Of a DNA stretch of 64,000 nucleotides, positions 11,319 to 21,548 are shown piece by piece. Location of the stretch: positions 81,186,877-81,250,876 of the forward strand of contig CM048840.1 of NCBI GenBank assembly GCA_026545765.1, given 5' to 3'. This DNA comes from Plantago major (taxonomy: Eukaryota; Streptophyta; Magnoliopsida; Lamiales; Plantaginaceae). Numbering within the stretch: the first letter of the stretch is position 1; every line of letters begins with the position of its first letter. The position numbers were made by a program, and so were the translations under genes. The notes beneath the pieces were generated by a model that saw nothing but the letters and a program-made list of their open reading frames with translations, searched no databases and was not told where the DNA came from.

Positions 11319-11864
11319 ATGGAGTGCTTTCATGGTTACTACGCGCCCAGCGCAGAGCTATCTGGACCACCCATTATGAAGACAGCGAATAGTCTAGAGG
11401 TGCAACGAGAAGCTAGTGCATTCAGCGATAGTAGTCTGCTAGCTTTGATTGCCCATGATGAAAAATACATGAGTCTTGTGATGGAAGGGCAAGAAAGGAC
11501 TAGCAAACATATAGAGGGAATGGTAAGCAGGATAGAGGATTTTACTGACCAACTGGTCAGGTTTCTGGCAAGCACTGAGTTTGGGGATGAGGAAATCGAA
11601 GAGGAGGAAGTTCAGGCAACCACAGTACTACGAAGTGGAAAAGTAATCCAAAGGCCAGAACTAGAACCACAGACACAAGCCCCGGATGCCCCAATAGTCG
11701 ACCTTACTGGGGAAGACCAACCCTTGACAGAAAAAGCCAACCAGCCGGTGATACGCACAGGGGTGCTTCACAAATCTGATAACCCTTACCGTCCACCTGG
11801 ACCCCGATCAGCAAAGAACTGCCATATCTAGGTAGAATCAAGAAACCCAAGGATGACAGCAAAT
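11319..11864 (+). pseudogene. Gag fragment of A with the Gag core deleted, cut by element B
   Basis: It starts at the ATG 11319 (MECFHGYYAPSAELSGP) and stays open to the PPGP linker near 11800, where a frameshift (PPGPRSAKNCHI then stop) breaks it just before the B insertion. Relative to F, the N-terminal 20 or so residues are joined directly to the IAHDEKYMSL..GQERT region, losing the roughly 180-codon core that forms the capsid-like domain. Element G has the same junction. What remains is a mainly helical, acidic linker. After B, the frame resumes at 17316. Confidence 0.8.
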
Positions 11865-12827
11865 TGATGAGACGATAATTTCGAAGGGATTTGCCCGCCG
11901 CGGTGAAATTATGCGAGAGCTATATATATTGCGATTAAGAAGGCTCTCCGTGGCGAGCTATTCCTTCCGCCGCGGTAAGAGACGCAGATTAGGATTTTTG
12001 TTTTTTCCTTATTAGCTTAGAATTGGGATTTTTCTTTCATACTTCTTTCAACCTAGTTCATAAAAAAAACTCCATATCATACTTTGACAATTTTTGGAGC
12101 TTGGTTTTGCTTATTCATCGAAGGATTGATATTGAATCCCTGATTATTGTGGTAAATCTCTATTGTTTTATCATATTCAATTCGTTCTTACTCTGTTTCT
12201 CGAATTGTTTGAGCTTGCATGCGATTATCATTCTGTTCGTGTTAAACATGAGCAATATCTTGTATTCTTTCATCCTTGCTTCTATTATGAGTAGCTAAAT
12301 CACTCCGAACATGGTAGTTGCGTGATAGCTTTGCGTATTCGCTTCTAGGGTTTGAAATCGTTCATATAGGTTAGGCTCGTTCAAAGATCTTCGTAAAAAC
12401 CCTTCAATTCAATACTCTCGTTCAAAGATTCTCTAAAACGTTTGTTTAAGGATCGTGGATTTACAACCCACGATTACTTTAGTTCAAATATCTTCAAACT
12501 CGTTTGGTAAGGTTGAATTGATAGTTTTCTGTACACCGACCGTGTGACAGTATAAACGTATCCCTAGAGCGAATTGGCATAGCTTGATCGTAACTACCAT
12601 GTTCTTCTTACCTAATTCATTCAAATCAATTACATTGCATTTTCTGTTTTCTAGCTATGACAAGTACTCGAATTTAAATAAATCTAACTGTTTCTTCAGG
12701 TAATTGTTTGCTTTCAAATTATTGTGGTAGCTTAATTGGTTCCTTAGCAAACGACTCTGTGGTTAGCTTTGCTTATTCTACAACAACTACTTACTACTTA
12801 TTTCTCATTATCAATTTGAGCACATCA
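11865..12827 (+). repeat. 5' LTR of B with internal 260-bp deletion
   Basis: It starts TGATGAGACGATAATTT, then jumps to CGAAGGGATTTGC, which lies at 16367 in the 3' LTR. The missing part corresponds to 16107-16366, and TTT is present at both break points. It ends CACATCA. The lost segment contains most of the GC-palindrome cluster and probably much of U3. Confidence 0.93.
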
Positions 12828-12830
12828 AAT

Positions 12831-12849
12831 TGGGCTCCGCTGCCGGGGA
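12831..12849 (+). promoter_or_regulatory. Primer binding site of B (tRNA-Asp type, mutated)
   Basis: TGGGCTCCGCTGCCGGGGA, with a small change at GCGCC relative to A and F. It lies three bases after the LTR end. Confidence 0.8.
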
Positions 12850-12995
12850 ATCAATTCCTACTGTAGCGCTTGATTGCAAATCTTTACTTGTTTTCCAACT
12901 TACCTGAAGTTTAGTACACTAACAGAAACTAAGGATATTTCGAGGTTTTCGTGTTGTGTAGCTCTAACAATAGTTTGATTAGAAAGGACATTTCA

Positions 12996-13386
12996 ATGGC
13001 TCTGTTAACCTATGGAGCCTACATGCAGCCCAGTGAGGTTAAGGCCGGGAAAGCGGTATCGTGCTGTCTAATGAGGCGAGGAATTTGGAACTCAAAGTTC
13101 ACCACTTCCAAAATCTCCCCAAGTTCTACGGAATGGCCAACGAGGATGTGATAAGGTTCCTTAAGGAGTTTGAAGTACTGATTGCAGGGATTCCGTTGAC
13201 AGCCGGAGGAGTAACAGTTTCAGATGGAGAGATAAGGAAGAAGGTTTTTCCAATGTGCCTAAAGGATAAAGCTTGGAACTGGTTGTTGAACCAGCCTAGG
13301 GGTTCTCTACTTGGGAATCTCTCTATAAAGCCTCTGTGAATAAATTTTACCCTCCCGAGAGAACATAGTAACTTCGTGCCCAGATA
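12996..13386 (+). pseudogene. N-terminal Gag of B, frameshifted
   Basis: A candidate start ATG is at 12996 (MALLTYGAYMQPSEV). The frame shifts near 13060 into FQNLPKFYGMANEDVIRFLKEF and WNWLLNQP, which are Athila-type Gag core motifs (F has DWLRRIAPGSL at this place), and shifts again near 13330 before joining the long frame at 13387. The homology to the Gag core of F is clear but distant. The breaks prevent a normal full-length Gag. Confidence 0.7.
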
Positions 13387-14586
13387 ATGCAGTTTCAGCA
13401 GATGCATGATGAGACCTTCTATGAAGCTCAGGACCGTTTTTTGCAGTTATTGGCCCAATGCCCTCACCACAGGATAGACGATATGATCTTATGTGTCCGA
13501 TTTTATGAAGGCCTTGATTGGGAATATCAAAATATAGTCGATGTGAGCTGTAAAAACTCCTTCCTGGAAGCATCCGCTGACAAATTGAACAGTGTTTTCG
13601 AGAAGCTGGCAGCAACATCGCAACTTAAGGGAGCAAGAGATAAGGCTAGGAGAGTGGAAGCCAAAGTAGTGGAAGAGACTCCAGGGTCGTGTATTACTGA
13701 GCTAGAAAAAGAAATCATGAGCTATATGGAGAGGTCTGAGAGGTGCTGGTTTGAGGCGCAGAAAATTCAGGAACAAAATAACCAGAGGTTCGACAGTATG
13801 AAGCAATTGCAAAGAAGGCTGGAACAGATATTGGATGACTTGGTTGGGAAATTGCAGCTCATGCAGAAAGGTAGATCCCCAGTAGCCCCAGAAAACATTA
13901 GAGTCCTAGCGGTTGAGATAAATTTTGAAGAACCAAGGAAGGTTAAGTCTATTGTTGCCACCTGTACCAATGAGGTTGAGAACTCTGCATCAGATGAGGG
14001 AACTCCAGCAACGGTTCAAGTGACCCGTATACTGACAGCTGAGCAGACTGAAGATGTAGCCACTGTTGAATCGACAGGGGATGAAGTCGAGGAACCGAGT
14101 TCCGTGATTCCAGAAGTGGAGGTGAATGTAGAGCAAGAAACTGCTGAAACTGACCCCCCCACCATAATAATTCCTAGGGCAGAAAAGAGTATAAGCGACT
14201 CCGATAGTTTTGATTTACTGGTAATCACTGGTGCTAGTTTCAATTTGATGACTTTTGACACCTATGAAGACTTAGGCTTAAAGGGATTGGAGCCGCGCAG
14301 ATGCTTTATGACTCTTGCTGGTGGAACCAGAAGGAGATGCATGGGGATTGTGGAAGATGTTCCGGTTAAGCTGGATGGTATAACAGTGATGACAAATTTT
14401 GTGGTAGTGAAATCGCCGAGGGTGAAGGGGAAAGAAATGGAAAGATATATGCTACTTCTAGGAAGACCCTTCATCTGCTCAACTCTCATGGTGGTGAATT
14501 TACATGCCCGAACCTGCACAGTTGAGGTGCAAGGCAAGCCACGCGAACTGAAGGCCTATTCTGCTCCAAAGATATTACATTTGTGA
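13387..14586 (+). CDS. Gag C-terminal part and protease-like domain of B (399 codons, uninterrupted)
   Basis: Longest clean frame among the Athila parts of the window. Residues 1-80 are the C-terminal Gag core (CPHHRIDDMILCVRFYEGL, matching CPHHGFSEQVLMSTFYEGL in F). Residues 95-165 are predicted coiled coil, and 170-270 an acidic linker rich in E, T, V. Residues 275-385 are a retropepsin fold ending LLGRPFICSTLMVV. The catalytic position reads VITGASFNLM, with Ile where the active Asp is expected, so proteolysis is probably lost. The true start lay upstream, in the now frameshifted part, so the ATG at 13387 is only the first Met of the open frame. An intact frame could still encode a Gag-like protein. 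Confidence 0.72.
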   Translation: MQFQQMHDETFYEAQDRFLQLLAQCPHHRIDDMILCVRFYEGLDWEYQNIVDVSCKNSFLEASADKLNSVFEKLAATSQLKGARDKARRVEAKVVEETPGSCITELEKEIMSYMERSERCWFEAQKIQEQNNQRFDSMKQLQRRLEQILDDLVGKLQLMQKGRSPVAPENIRVLAVEINFEEPRKVKSIVATCTNEVENSASDEGTPATVQVTRILTAEQTEDVATVESTGDEVEEPSSVIPEVEVNVEQETAETDPPTIIIPRAEKSISDSDSFDLLVITGASFNLMTFDTYEDLGLKGLEPRRCFMTLAGGTRRRCMGIVEDVPVKLDGITVMTNFVVVKSPRVKGKEMERYMLLLGRPFICSTLMVVNLHARTCTVEVQGKPRELKAYSAPKILHL

Positions 14587-15161
14587 GTTGATAGCAGGAA
14601 ATTCATAGGAGCCCACACTAGACCCTTATATATACATACTTATCAACAAGGAAGAACAAGAGCTGCACCAACCGGAAGAGCCAAGAACCTCCTGAGTACC
14701 CGTTAGCCAACACGGAAGAGTCTTGTACATGACTGTAAAGGTACACCAGTAGGCAAGTCACTATAGCTCCCATTCTCTTTTCTTTTTCACTCTACGCTTG
14801 ATAACATGGTTGAGTTTAGGTTTGGGGAGGGGGACTGTTCTCTCTAGTGCCCTGTATGCATTTTCTCTATTTTCTGAGTTTCTAGAGTCTTTCGTCCTTT
14901 ACTTTCTATTTGTTTTGGTCATTTTTTCTTTTCCCCTCTAGAGTCTTTCGTGAGTCGTTCTTCCAAGTTATGAAAGCTTCTATTGTGATTGTAAAAATTG
15001 CTTGCTGCTTATGTTCTGCATGATACATAACTGAGGTGGTATAGGTGATTTAAAAGCCCATAAGTTTTGTTTCTCCTATAAATAGCAAGTCTGTTTAACT
15101 CTTTAGTCCAAAATGCCGGTGAGAAACTTTAAGCCGATGAAAAAATATTGTACCGGCGCTT

Positions 15162-15494
15162 GTGTCATCCTTTCGGGAAGTGCAAACCCTCTTGTTTGCG
15201 CCTTATCATTCTCATGTGTACTCAATTAAGTTAAGTATTACGAACGGCATGCTCTTCATGTTTCATTTTATCAAAAACCAGTACATTGCAAAGAACCGGT
15301 TTGGGGAGAAGAAATCTGCTGTGTTGACATGTTTGTTATTCATTTTTTGTAATATGTATTACTTCCCCGGATTAGTTGATTCATCTCGGAGTGTATATGT
15401 GGTGCTTGTCACCACCGTAGTCGTGTTAGGCGTGTTTCAGATACTACCTATATACCGGCGTGGTCCTAAAAAGCCATATGACCGTGAGGGTTGA
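15162..15494 (+). other. Possible env-like relic: hydrophobic 110-codon frame in B
   Basis: The frame has two strongly hydrophobic stretches (around residues 52-62, SAVLTCLLFIF, and 78-95, VYVVLVTTVVVLGVFQIL) followed by a basic tail YRRGPKKPYDREG. A keeps the same frame at 24919-25113 with a frameshift after the first stretch. Some Athila lineages carry an env-like gene at this position, so this could be a remnant, but the similarity may be only conserved untranslated sequence. The translation itself is unconfirmed. Confidence 0.25.
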
Positions 15495-16078
15495 TGGCAC
15501 GTATACCAAACTGAGACGCACAAAAGTGCGGACTTCGGTAAACAGACACTACCAAAAAAGTGAGACTAAAAGAGTCCATAGTGGCCAAATTGATTAGCAT
15601 CTAATTTATTGTATGCAAATATGTGGTGACATGGAAGTTTGGTTGTATGCTCCGACAAGTTGCTGTGCGCAAGGAAAAGCCCCTTCTGACTTAACTGATT
15701 GAGTACATTGCATGAGGTATTTGAGGCACCTTTGTGACGAAATTCACCTTCCTTTTCTCTTATTGTTCCTTGACTGATTAACCTACTAGACACTTCCAGA
15801 GTGTGAGAGAGAGATGTGTAGGATTTCCTTGTGAAGGATTCGAGAGTTAGACACAAGTGATATTTACTTGAGAAACTCTCTTACAGGATTTTTCGTGCAC
15901 TATTTCTGTCAAGGTTGGTTGAGTGCAAACCTTTTGCATCTTGTGAACATAACGCTTACAATGGCATAGTTCGGTCACTTGGAAGTCTGACTCTTTTATG
16001 TGTTCTTTTGTGTCGTTGTCTAGAGTCTAGTTGTTTTTATTTTGTTGTGTGTTTGCTTGAGGACGAGCAATGGTTCGG

Positions 16079-16089
16079 TTTGGCGAGTT
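16079..16089 (+). promoter_or_regulatory. Polypurine tract of B
   Basis: TTTGGCGAGTT directly before the 3' LTR start TGATGAG. It is a degenerate form of the family tract TTTGGGGAGTT and is less pure than usual. Confidence 0.6.
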
Positions 16090-17310
16090 TGATGAGACGA
16101 TAATTTAGAGTCTCATTGTGTCCTTTTTAGCGGTCTTTGTGAGTCTTTATTTTTACTTTTATAGTCTTTTTAGTTCGTTTTTACGCTTTGGTGTTTTCTT
16201 TACATTTTGCAGGATTTGATATCTTTTGAGCTAAGTGAGGATGAGCTGCTTAGCATAGCTCGCCGCGGCCAGATTTTACGAGCTTGAACCTGGAAATTGC
16301 ATGAAGGCTCGCCGCGTCGAGGAAATCAGTCCGCCGTGGCGAGATTTTGCGAATGAGCACTTGTTTCGAAGGGATTTGCTCGCCGCAGCGAGATTTTGCG
16401 AGAGAATATATTGCGATTAAGAAGGCTCGCCGCGGCGAGCTTTTGCTTCCGCCACGGCGACAGACGCAGATTAGGATTTTTGTTTTTTCCTTATTAGTTT
16501 AGAATTGGAATTTTTCTTTCATACTTCTTTTAACCTAGTTCATAAAAAAAACTCCATATCATACATTGACAATTTTTGGAGCTTGGTTTTGCTTATTCAT
16601 CGAAGGATTGATATCGAATTCCTGATTACTGTGGTAAATCTCTATTGTTTTATCTTATTCAATTCGTTCTTACTCTGTTTCTCGAATTGTTTGAGCTTGC
16701 ATGCGATTATCAATTTGTTCGTGTTAAACATGAGCAATATCGTGTATTCTTTCATCCTTGCTTCGATTATGAGTAGCTAAATCACTCCGAACATGGTAGT
16801 TGCGTGATAGCTTTGCGTATTTGCTTCTAGGGTTTGAAATCGTTCATATTGGTTAGGCTCGTTCAAAGATCTTCATAAAACCCCTTTAATTTAATACTCT
16901 CGTTCAAAGATTCTCTAAAACGTTTGGTTATGGATTGTGGATTGACGACCCACGATTACTTTCGTTCAAATATCTTCAAACTCGTTTGGTTAAGGTTCAA
17001 TTGATAGTTTTCTGTACACCGACCGTGTGACAGTATGAACGTATCCCTAGAGCAAATTGGCATAGCTTGATCGTAACTACCGTGTTCTTCCTACCTCATT
17101 CATTCAAATCAATGACATTGCATTTTCTGTTTTCTAGCTATTAGAAGTACTCGAATTTAAATAAATCTAACTGTTTCTTCAAGTAATTGTTTGCTTTCAA
17201 ATCGTTGTGGTAGCTTAATTGATTCCTTAGCGAACAACTCTGTGGTTAGCTTTGCTTATTCTAGAACAACTACTTGCTACTTGTTTCTAAGTATCAATTT
17301 GAGCACATCA
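16090..17310 (+). repeat. 3' LTR of B
   Basis: 1221 bp from TGATGAGACGATAATTT to GAGCACATCA, followed by the target duplication CAAAT. The GC palindromes at 16255-16470 are partly decayed by C-to-T and G-to-A changes. Confidence 0.95.
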
Positions 17311-17315
17311 CAAAT

Positions 17316-18206
17316 TCAAAGCCATTTTGGCCATGCTCACAAAGGTGAATGTAAACATCCCACTCCTGGACGTGATTGATAATGTCCCCTCCTACTCTAA
17401 GTTCTTCAAGGATCTCAATGCGAGTAAGAGGAAGTATTTGGTCAACGAAAAGCTAGTTCTACCGGAAATAGCTAATTCAGTGGTTGGCTTACCAGTGAAA
17501 CAACAGGATCCAGGGTGCTTTGTCATTGATATACAGATGGAAAATGGGAAGATAGCAAAAGGAATGCTCGATCTGGGAGCCAGCATCAATCTTATCACCT
17601 ATGCTATTTACCACGAGATGGGTTCGGGGTAACTGGCACCGGTAAACATGACCCTGCAACTAGCTAACAGGAGCATCAGGCGCCCCCTGGGACTGATTCG
17701 TGATGCACTGGTCAGAGTAGACACCTTCCTAGTCCCAGTAGATTTCGTGGTACTACCCCCTAGTGGAGCAGGCACTATTAGTAAGGACCATGTGATCCTT
17801 TTGGGAAGACCCTTCATGAAAACAGTGAAGCTGCAGGTTGATGTGGCGGAAGGGAAGATTGCCATGGAAATCGGAGGCAACAAGATCAACAAGGATGCAA
17901 CACGACCGGTATGTAATTCTGACACCTACTCAGAGGAAGAATGTAATCTGATTTCTGAAGTGAATGCCGAGTTTGATGATATTATTGATGATTGTGTGCA
18001 TGCCACTTACCTAGCTACGTTAATTGATGATAAGCTAGAAGCAACTTTAACTCTTAGTTCTGATGTGGATATGCTTTCTGAGGAGAGTAGTGAGATAGTC
18101 TGCATGCTCGACTCGGCTGAAGTCGACCCTGGTGAGGAAATCTATCACCTTGGTGGAAACACTGGGGAAATCGAACCACCTAAACCCGACCTTAAGGAGC
18201 TCCCGT
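17316..18206 (+). pseudogene. Protease region of A, continued after B and cut by insertion C
   Basis: The frame resumes from 11864 across the CAAAT duplication (KFKAILAMLTKVNVNIPLLD). The retropepsin-like domain has GMLDLGASINLI near 17565 with the D-L-G-A-S form seen in F and G, and the flap-to-end part IVLLGRPFMKTVKLQVDVAEGKIAM-like near 17810. A frameshift or stop after the motif EMGSG (17632) breaks it, and a second clean stretch runs from 17648 to the C insertion. The acidic tail ends PDLKELP, exactly where C entered. It would cut the polyprotein of A; it is now inactive. Confidence 0.85.
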
Positions 18207-21200
18207 TATAAAACCCCGTTTTATTTTCGTCTTTATTATTTATTATTATTTATTAAAAAAAAACTTTATTTTTTATTTTTGATATTGCTAATAATGTTCC
18301 TAGTGCTTAAATTAGTGTTTACTTTTTTTTTATATAGCTTAATGAGAGTCCAATTTGATTTTAGGACTAAATTTGTACATATTCCCCATTATACCCCTCA
18401 CCCTATTCAACTCACTTCCAGTTCAATCAAACTCCTCCTTCCTCACGATTCTTTCTTCTGCAGTTTCTTCTTCTTCTTCTTCGTTCTTTCTCCCGAATTT
18501 TTCCTCTCATCGGTGCCTATACCTACGCCGTCCCAACCACACTAACAGGAATCGATAGATAGATTGGGTGGATTCGGATTGATAAACTCCTCGATATCAA
18601 GCCAGACGAACATCACTCGTCCTCAACCTCGCCGTATCTTCTTCGTTCTGGATCAAATTCTGCCGTGTCATTTCCGTTCGACTTCCGGTACGTCTCGAGT
18701 CTTAATTTTCTTTCTCGCAATTTAGTCTCGGGGTGGGTGTTTGTGTTTTCATCCTGTTTCGGTGTAATTGAATCGAAATCCCCTTTCCTTCTTTTGAATT
18801 CGACTTGCTCTTTACGCTTTCCGATCGGCTCGCTTCGCTTTTAGTCGAAGTTATCCCCTTGTCTGTTGTGCTTCTTGTGCCTTAATATGTTCAGTTCTGG
18901 GTTTCTTTTATTGTTCAAGTCGAACTCGTCAATTGGCTTAATTGTTTGATCAGTCACTTGATGCTTTTATCTGAATTCGATGTGTGTCTGAGTTAGAGTA
19001 CTAGTTGCAGTTGCCGTGCTGTTTTGCTGATTGATTAGTTTTGTTGGATCCCTTCTCTCCTTCCTCTGTACCTGATTCAGTCTGCGTGTGTGCTGCTGGG
19101 TTCGATTGGTGAATTACTGTGAGTTTGTTGACGAATTTGTTGTCGATTGATTGTTGCTGTGTGTCTGTTGATGTTCGATTTGTGTTCCTGTGATGTTTGT
19201 GCCTTGGTCCGTGCGTGACTGTGTGTTCCTTTCTTCCTTCCCCGCCTGCTTGGTGGTTGTGTTGTGCCGTAGCGGTCTGGTTTGCAGTTAATTAGTATTT
19301 ATTGGATTGTTTGTGATCGAATTGAATCTGGTGGGTGAATTGTAGTTTTATTGTCAATTGTCGACTTACTGTTGGTTAATTGTGTATTATGAGCTGATTA
19401 ATTAATCTGGCAGCAGCAATGGATTTGTTGTTCGAGTGTTTTTACCTTTGTTGTTATAGGAGAGCATTTTATTAAGTGGAGTAATTATGCAGTTTGTCCT
19501 TTTGCAAGTAGTCATTACTTTGCTACTGTAGCTGTATGCTAAAATTTGTTAACTATTGCTATTTTAAGCATGGTGGTAATTACTTAATAGTACTACTGTG
19601 AGGGACTGCTTATAGCCTTTACTACATGCTTTTAGTTTTAAAACATGAATCAATGTTGAATCATGGTTTAGTACTTGAGCTGAAAGATTATTTCGTTTTT
19701 CAAAGTCTTTCTATGTGCATGTATGTAGACCACAAGAGTTGATGCTTAGAGAAACTAGAAAGTCAAGACTTTTGTTAATTTTGAAATATGGAAACAAAGA
19801 AGTCTTATATGTTTGGGGAGATTCTCTTTACCTTAGTCGTTTTCTTCTTCCTGTTGCTGTGTGTTTTCTCGAAAGGCGGTGTTTACCTGCTATTTTCTGT
19901 ACTGGGTTTGTTGTGACCGCACTGTATGCTGTTAAACGGTTGATTCACTTGAGGGCTTGTATATTGAGTCGATATGTGACTGAGTTGTATATTGACCACA
20001 ATTGCCATGCTGTGTACTGTTGTTAGTTCTCCGTTCAATTGATTCTGTTGTGTAGATCAATCCAGCTGCAAGTACGTAGATGCATTTTGTCGATTGAATT
20101 AATATTGTGTCCGTTTGTAGCACTTAATTGATCCTCTTTAGCAGGTTGTGTTATTCTTGATGCTTGTTTGTTGAATCGAATTATGTTAGTTTGTATTGAT
20201 TGGTTTTAAGTTAACTGCTGGATGAACATTTTATTTGTTAGCTTGGTGTCTGGCTGCGTGTTTTGTTTCTCTCTATGTTGCCTTGTTTTCTTTTCCTGAA
20301 TCTTTGGTATTCATCGAGCAAGTGACTTGGATAGTTTTAAGTTTGAGTTGTTATTGATATGTTGTTCTGTGGTTTCTTCTCGAATGTGCTGGTGTTTGCA
20401 ATTAATTGTTGGCTTGATTAATGATTTATGGAGTTATTTGGTTCGATTCTAGGTTTTCTCATTAATTTGTTTATTTTTGTCCTCATAAATGTTATCGATG
20501 AAGTTGCTAAATTATGTGTAATTATATGCCTAATTGATTCTACTCGCTTATGCTTGCCTGTGGGGTTTAAGGGTATCGTTAATTGTTTTTGCGTAAATTT
20601 GAAGTAGCATTACCTCTTATCAGGATTTACGGGTTGCTTAGTTTATGAGGTCATCTAAGGTGAGTGTTCTACCAAAAAAGTATATGTATATTTGCGAAAC
20701 TACAAAAAGCTATTTTAATATTATATATATATAGTATTGCATCTCAAACATTGTGAAACTCATGAAATCAAGTTCTGAAAACTGCATCAAATCTTTTTCT
20801 CATGCTTCCGCTCTAAAAAGATATATATGTATATGATTTATTATGATCTTCGTTTAATTTGATTGATTGATTCGCTTCGACCGATATGTGCGCAATTGTG
20901 GTGGGGGTTTCTGAGTGGACATACTTGGGCAGTTGTGTCTGTCGAGTTGTTCATGAAGTACCTCTGCTTATTATCCCTAGATGCGAGGCAGAAGTCGCTA
21001 AGGTCTTTTGGATTAGTAGTGTTCCACCCTTGTACCATGGCAGAGTATTCGTCTTCGTCTTCATTTGACAGTGGTAGCACCCTGTCTGGAGTGATAAGGG
21101 CTTGGATTGGGGTTATAAGGCTGACTGCACCAACGATAATTTATTCGCTTCGTTATATGTTTTCTTCGATTATTCTTATATTATGATTCGTTTGATTTTG

Positions 21201-21543
21201 AAAATCATACTTCGTTATTACATAATTCGTTATTCACTGAGTTTTATCTCACACTTGATTTGTTACCTTGTAGATTTCGGAGTCTAGTGGAGGACCGAGT
21301 CAGGTAGATGTTCAGCAACTTGAGTGAAAGTGGGTTATAAATGGGATTTGTTTTGTCACTTTTATCCGCTGTATTTGAAATTAGTATCTTTCGTAGGTTG
21401 TTATTCTTTTAAACTCTTCAGTTTCTTGATAGTTAGCATTCGCTGGTGACTTCGTTTAGACTTGTGTAAAACTTTTTGCGTCTTTTCTAGATTTTTCAAA
21501 TAAAGAAGTTTACTTTTATTACTTGAATTTTTGGGTCGTTACA
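18207..21543. mobile_element. Insertion C, 3.3 kb non-coding, probable solo LTR of a chromovirus (Tekay-like) retrotransposon
   Basis: It is flanked by the exact 5-bp duplication CCCGT (18202-18206 and 21544-21548); G keeps the empty site CTCCCGTCCCATC in reverse complement near 125-137. The right end is GGGTCGTTACA and the left end TATAAAACCCC, a degenerate inverse of it, as expected for LTRs of the TGTAACGACCC...GGGTCGTTACA type. No primer site, gag or pol is present, and no second copy of the sequence, so a solo LTR fits best. The plus strand is T- and TG-rich with a promoter/5' UTR-like part at 18370-18690. Orientation is uncertain. Open frames inside show no known domain. Confidence 0.7.
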
Positions 21544-21548
21544 CCCGT

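Larger units (their letters stand above)
14587..16089 (+). other. 3' non-coding region of B (shared with A)
   Basis: From about 14730 it is closely similar to 24456-25778 of A. It includes GGTTTGGGGAGGGGGACTG near 14820, a possible second purine tract, and GAGGACGAGCAA just before the terminal polypurine tract. No RT or integrase remains. A hydrophobic 110-codon frame in it is listed separately. Confidence 0.75.
11865..17310 (+). mobile_element. Non-autonomous Athila-family element B, nested in gag-pro of A
   Basis: Element of 5446 bp with both LTRs (11865-12827 and 16090-17310), a primer site, a gag-protease region and a non-coding 3' region, but no RT, RNase H or integrase. The target duplication CAAAT (11860-11864 and 17311-17315) is exact, and the host reading frame of A continues across the two flanks. 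The LTRs and 3' region match A closely, but its gag-protease is a divergent type, so it was probably mobilised by a relative. Confidence 0.95.

Noticed and set aside
18132..18545. 137-codon frame across the A/C junction
   Set aside because: It crosses an insertion boundary with a target duplication, so it is fortuitous; its hydrophobic, F-rich sequence comes from a TTC/TTT tract.
18690..20700. Host gene with long introns inside insertion C (T-rich, GT/AG-like sites)
   Set aside because: No coding exon with recognisable domain or codon bias was found; ends and duplication fit a transposable element.
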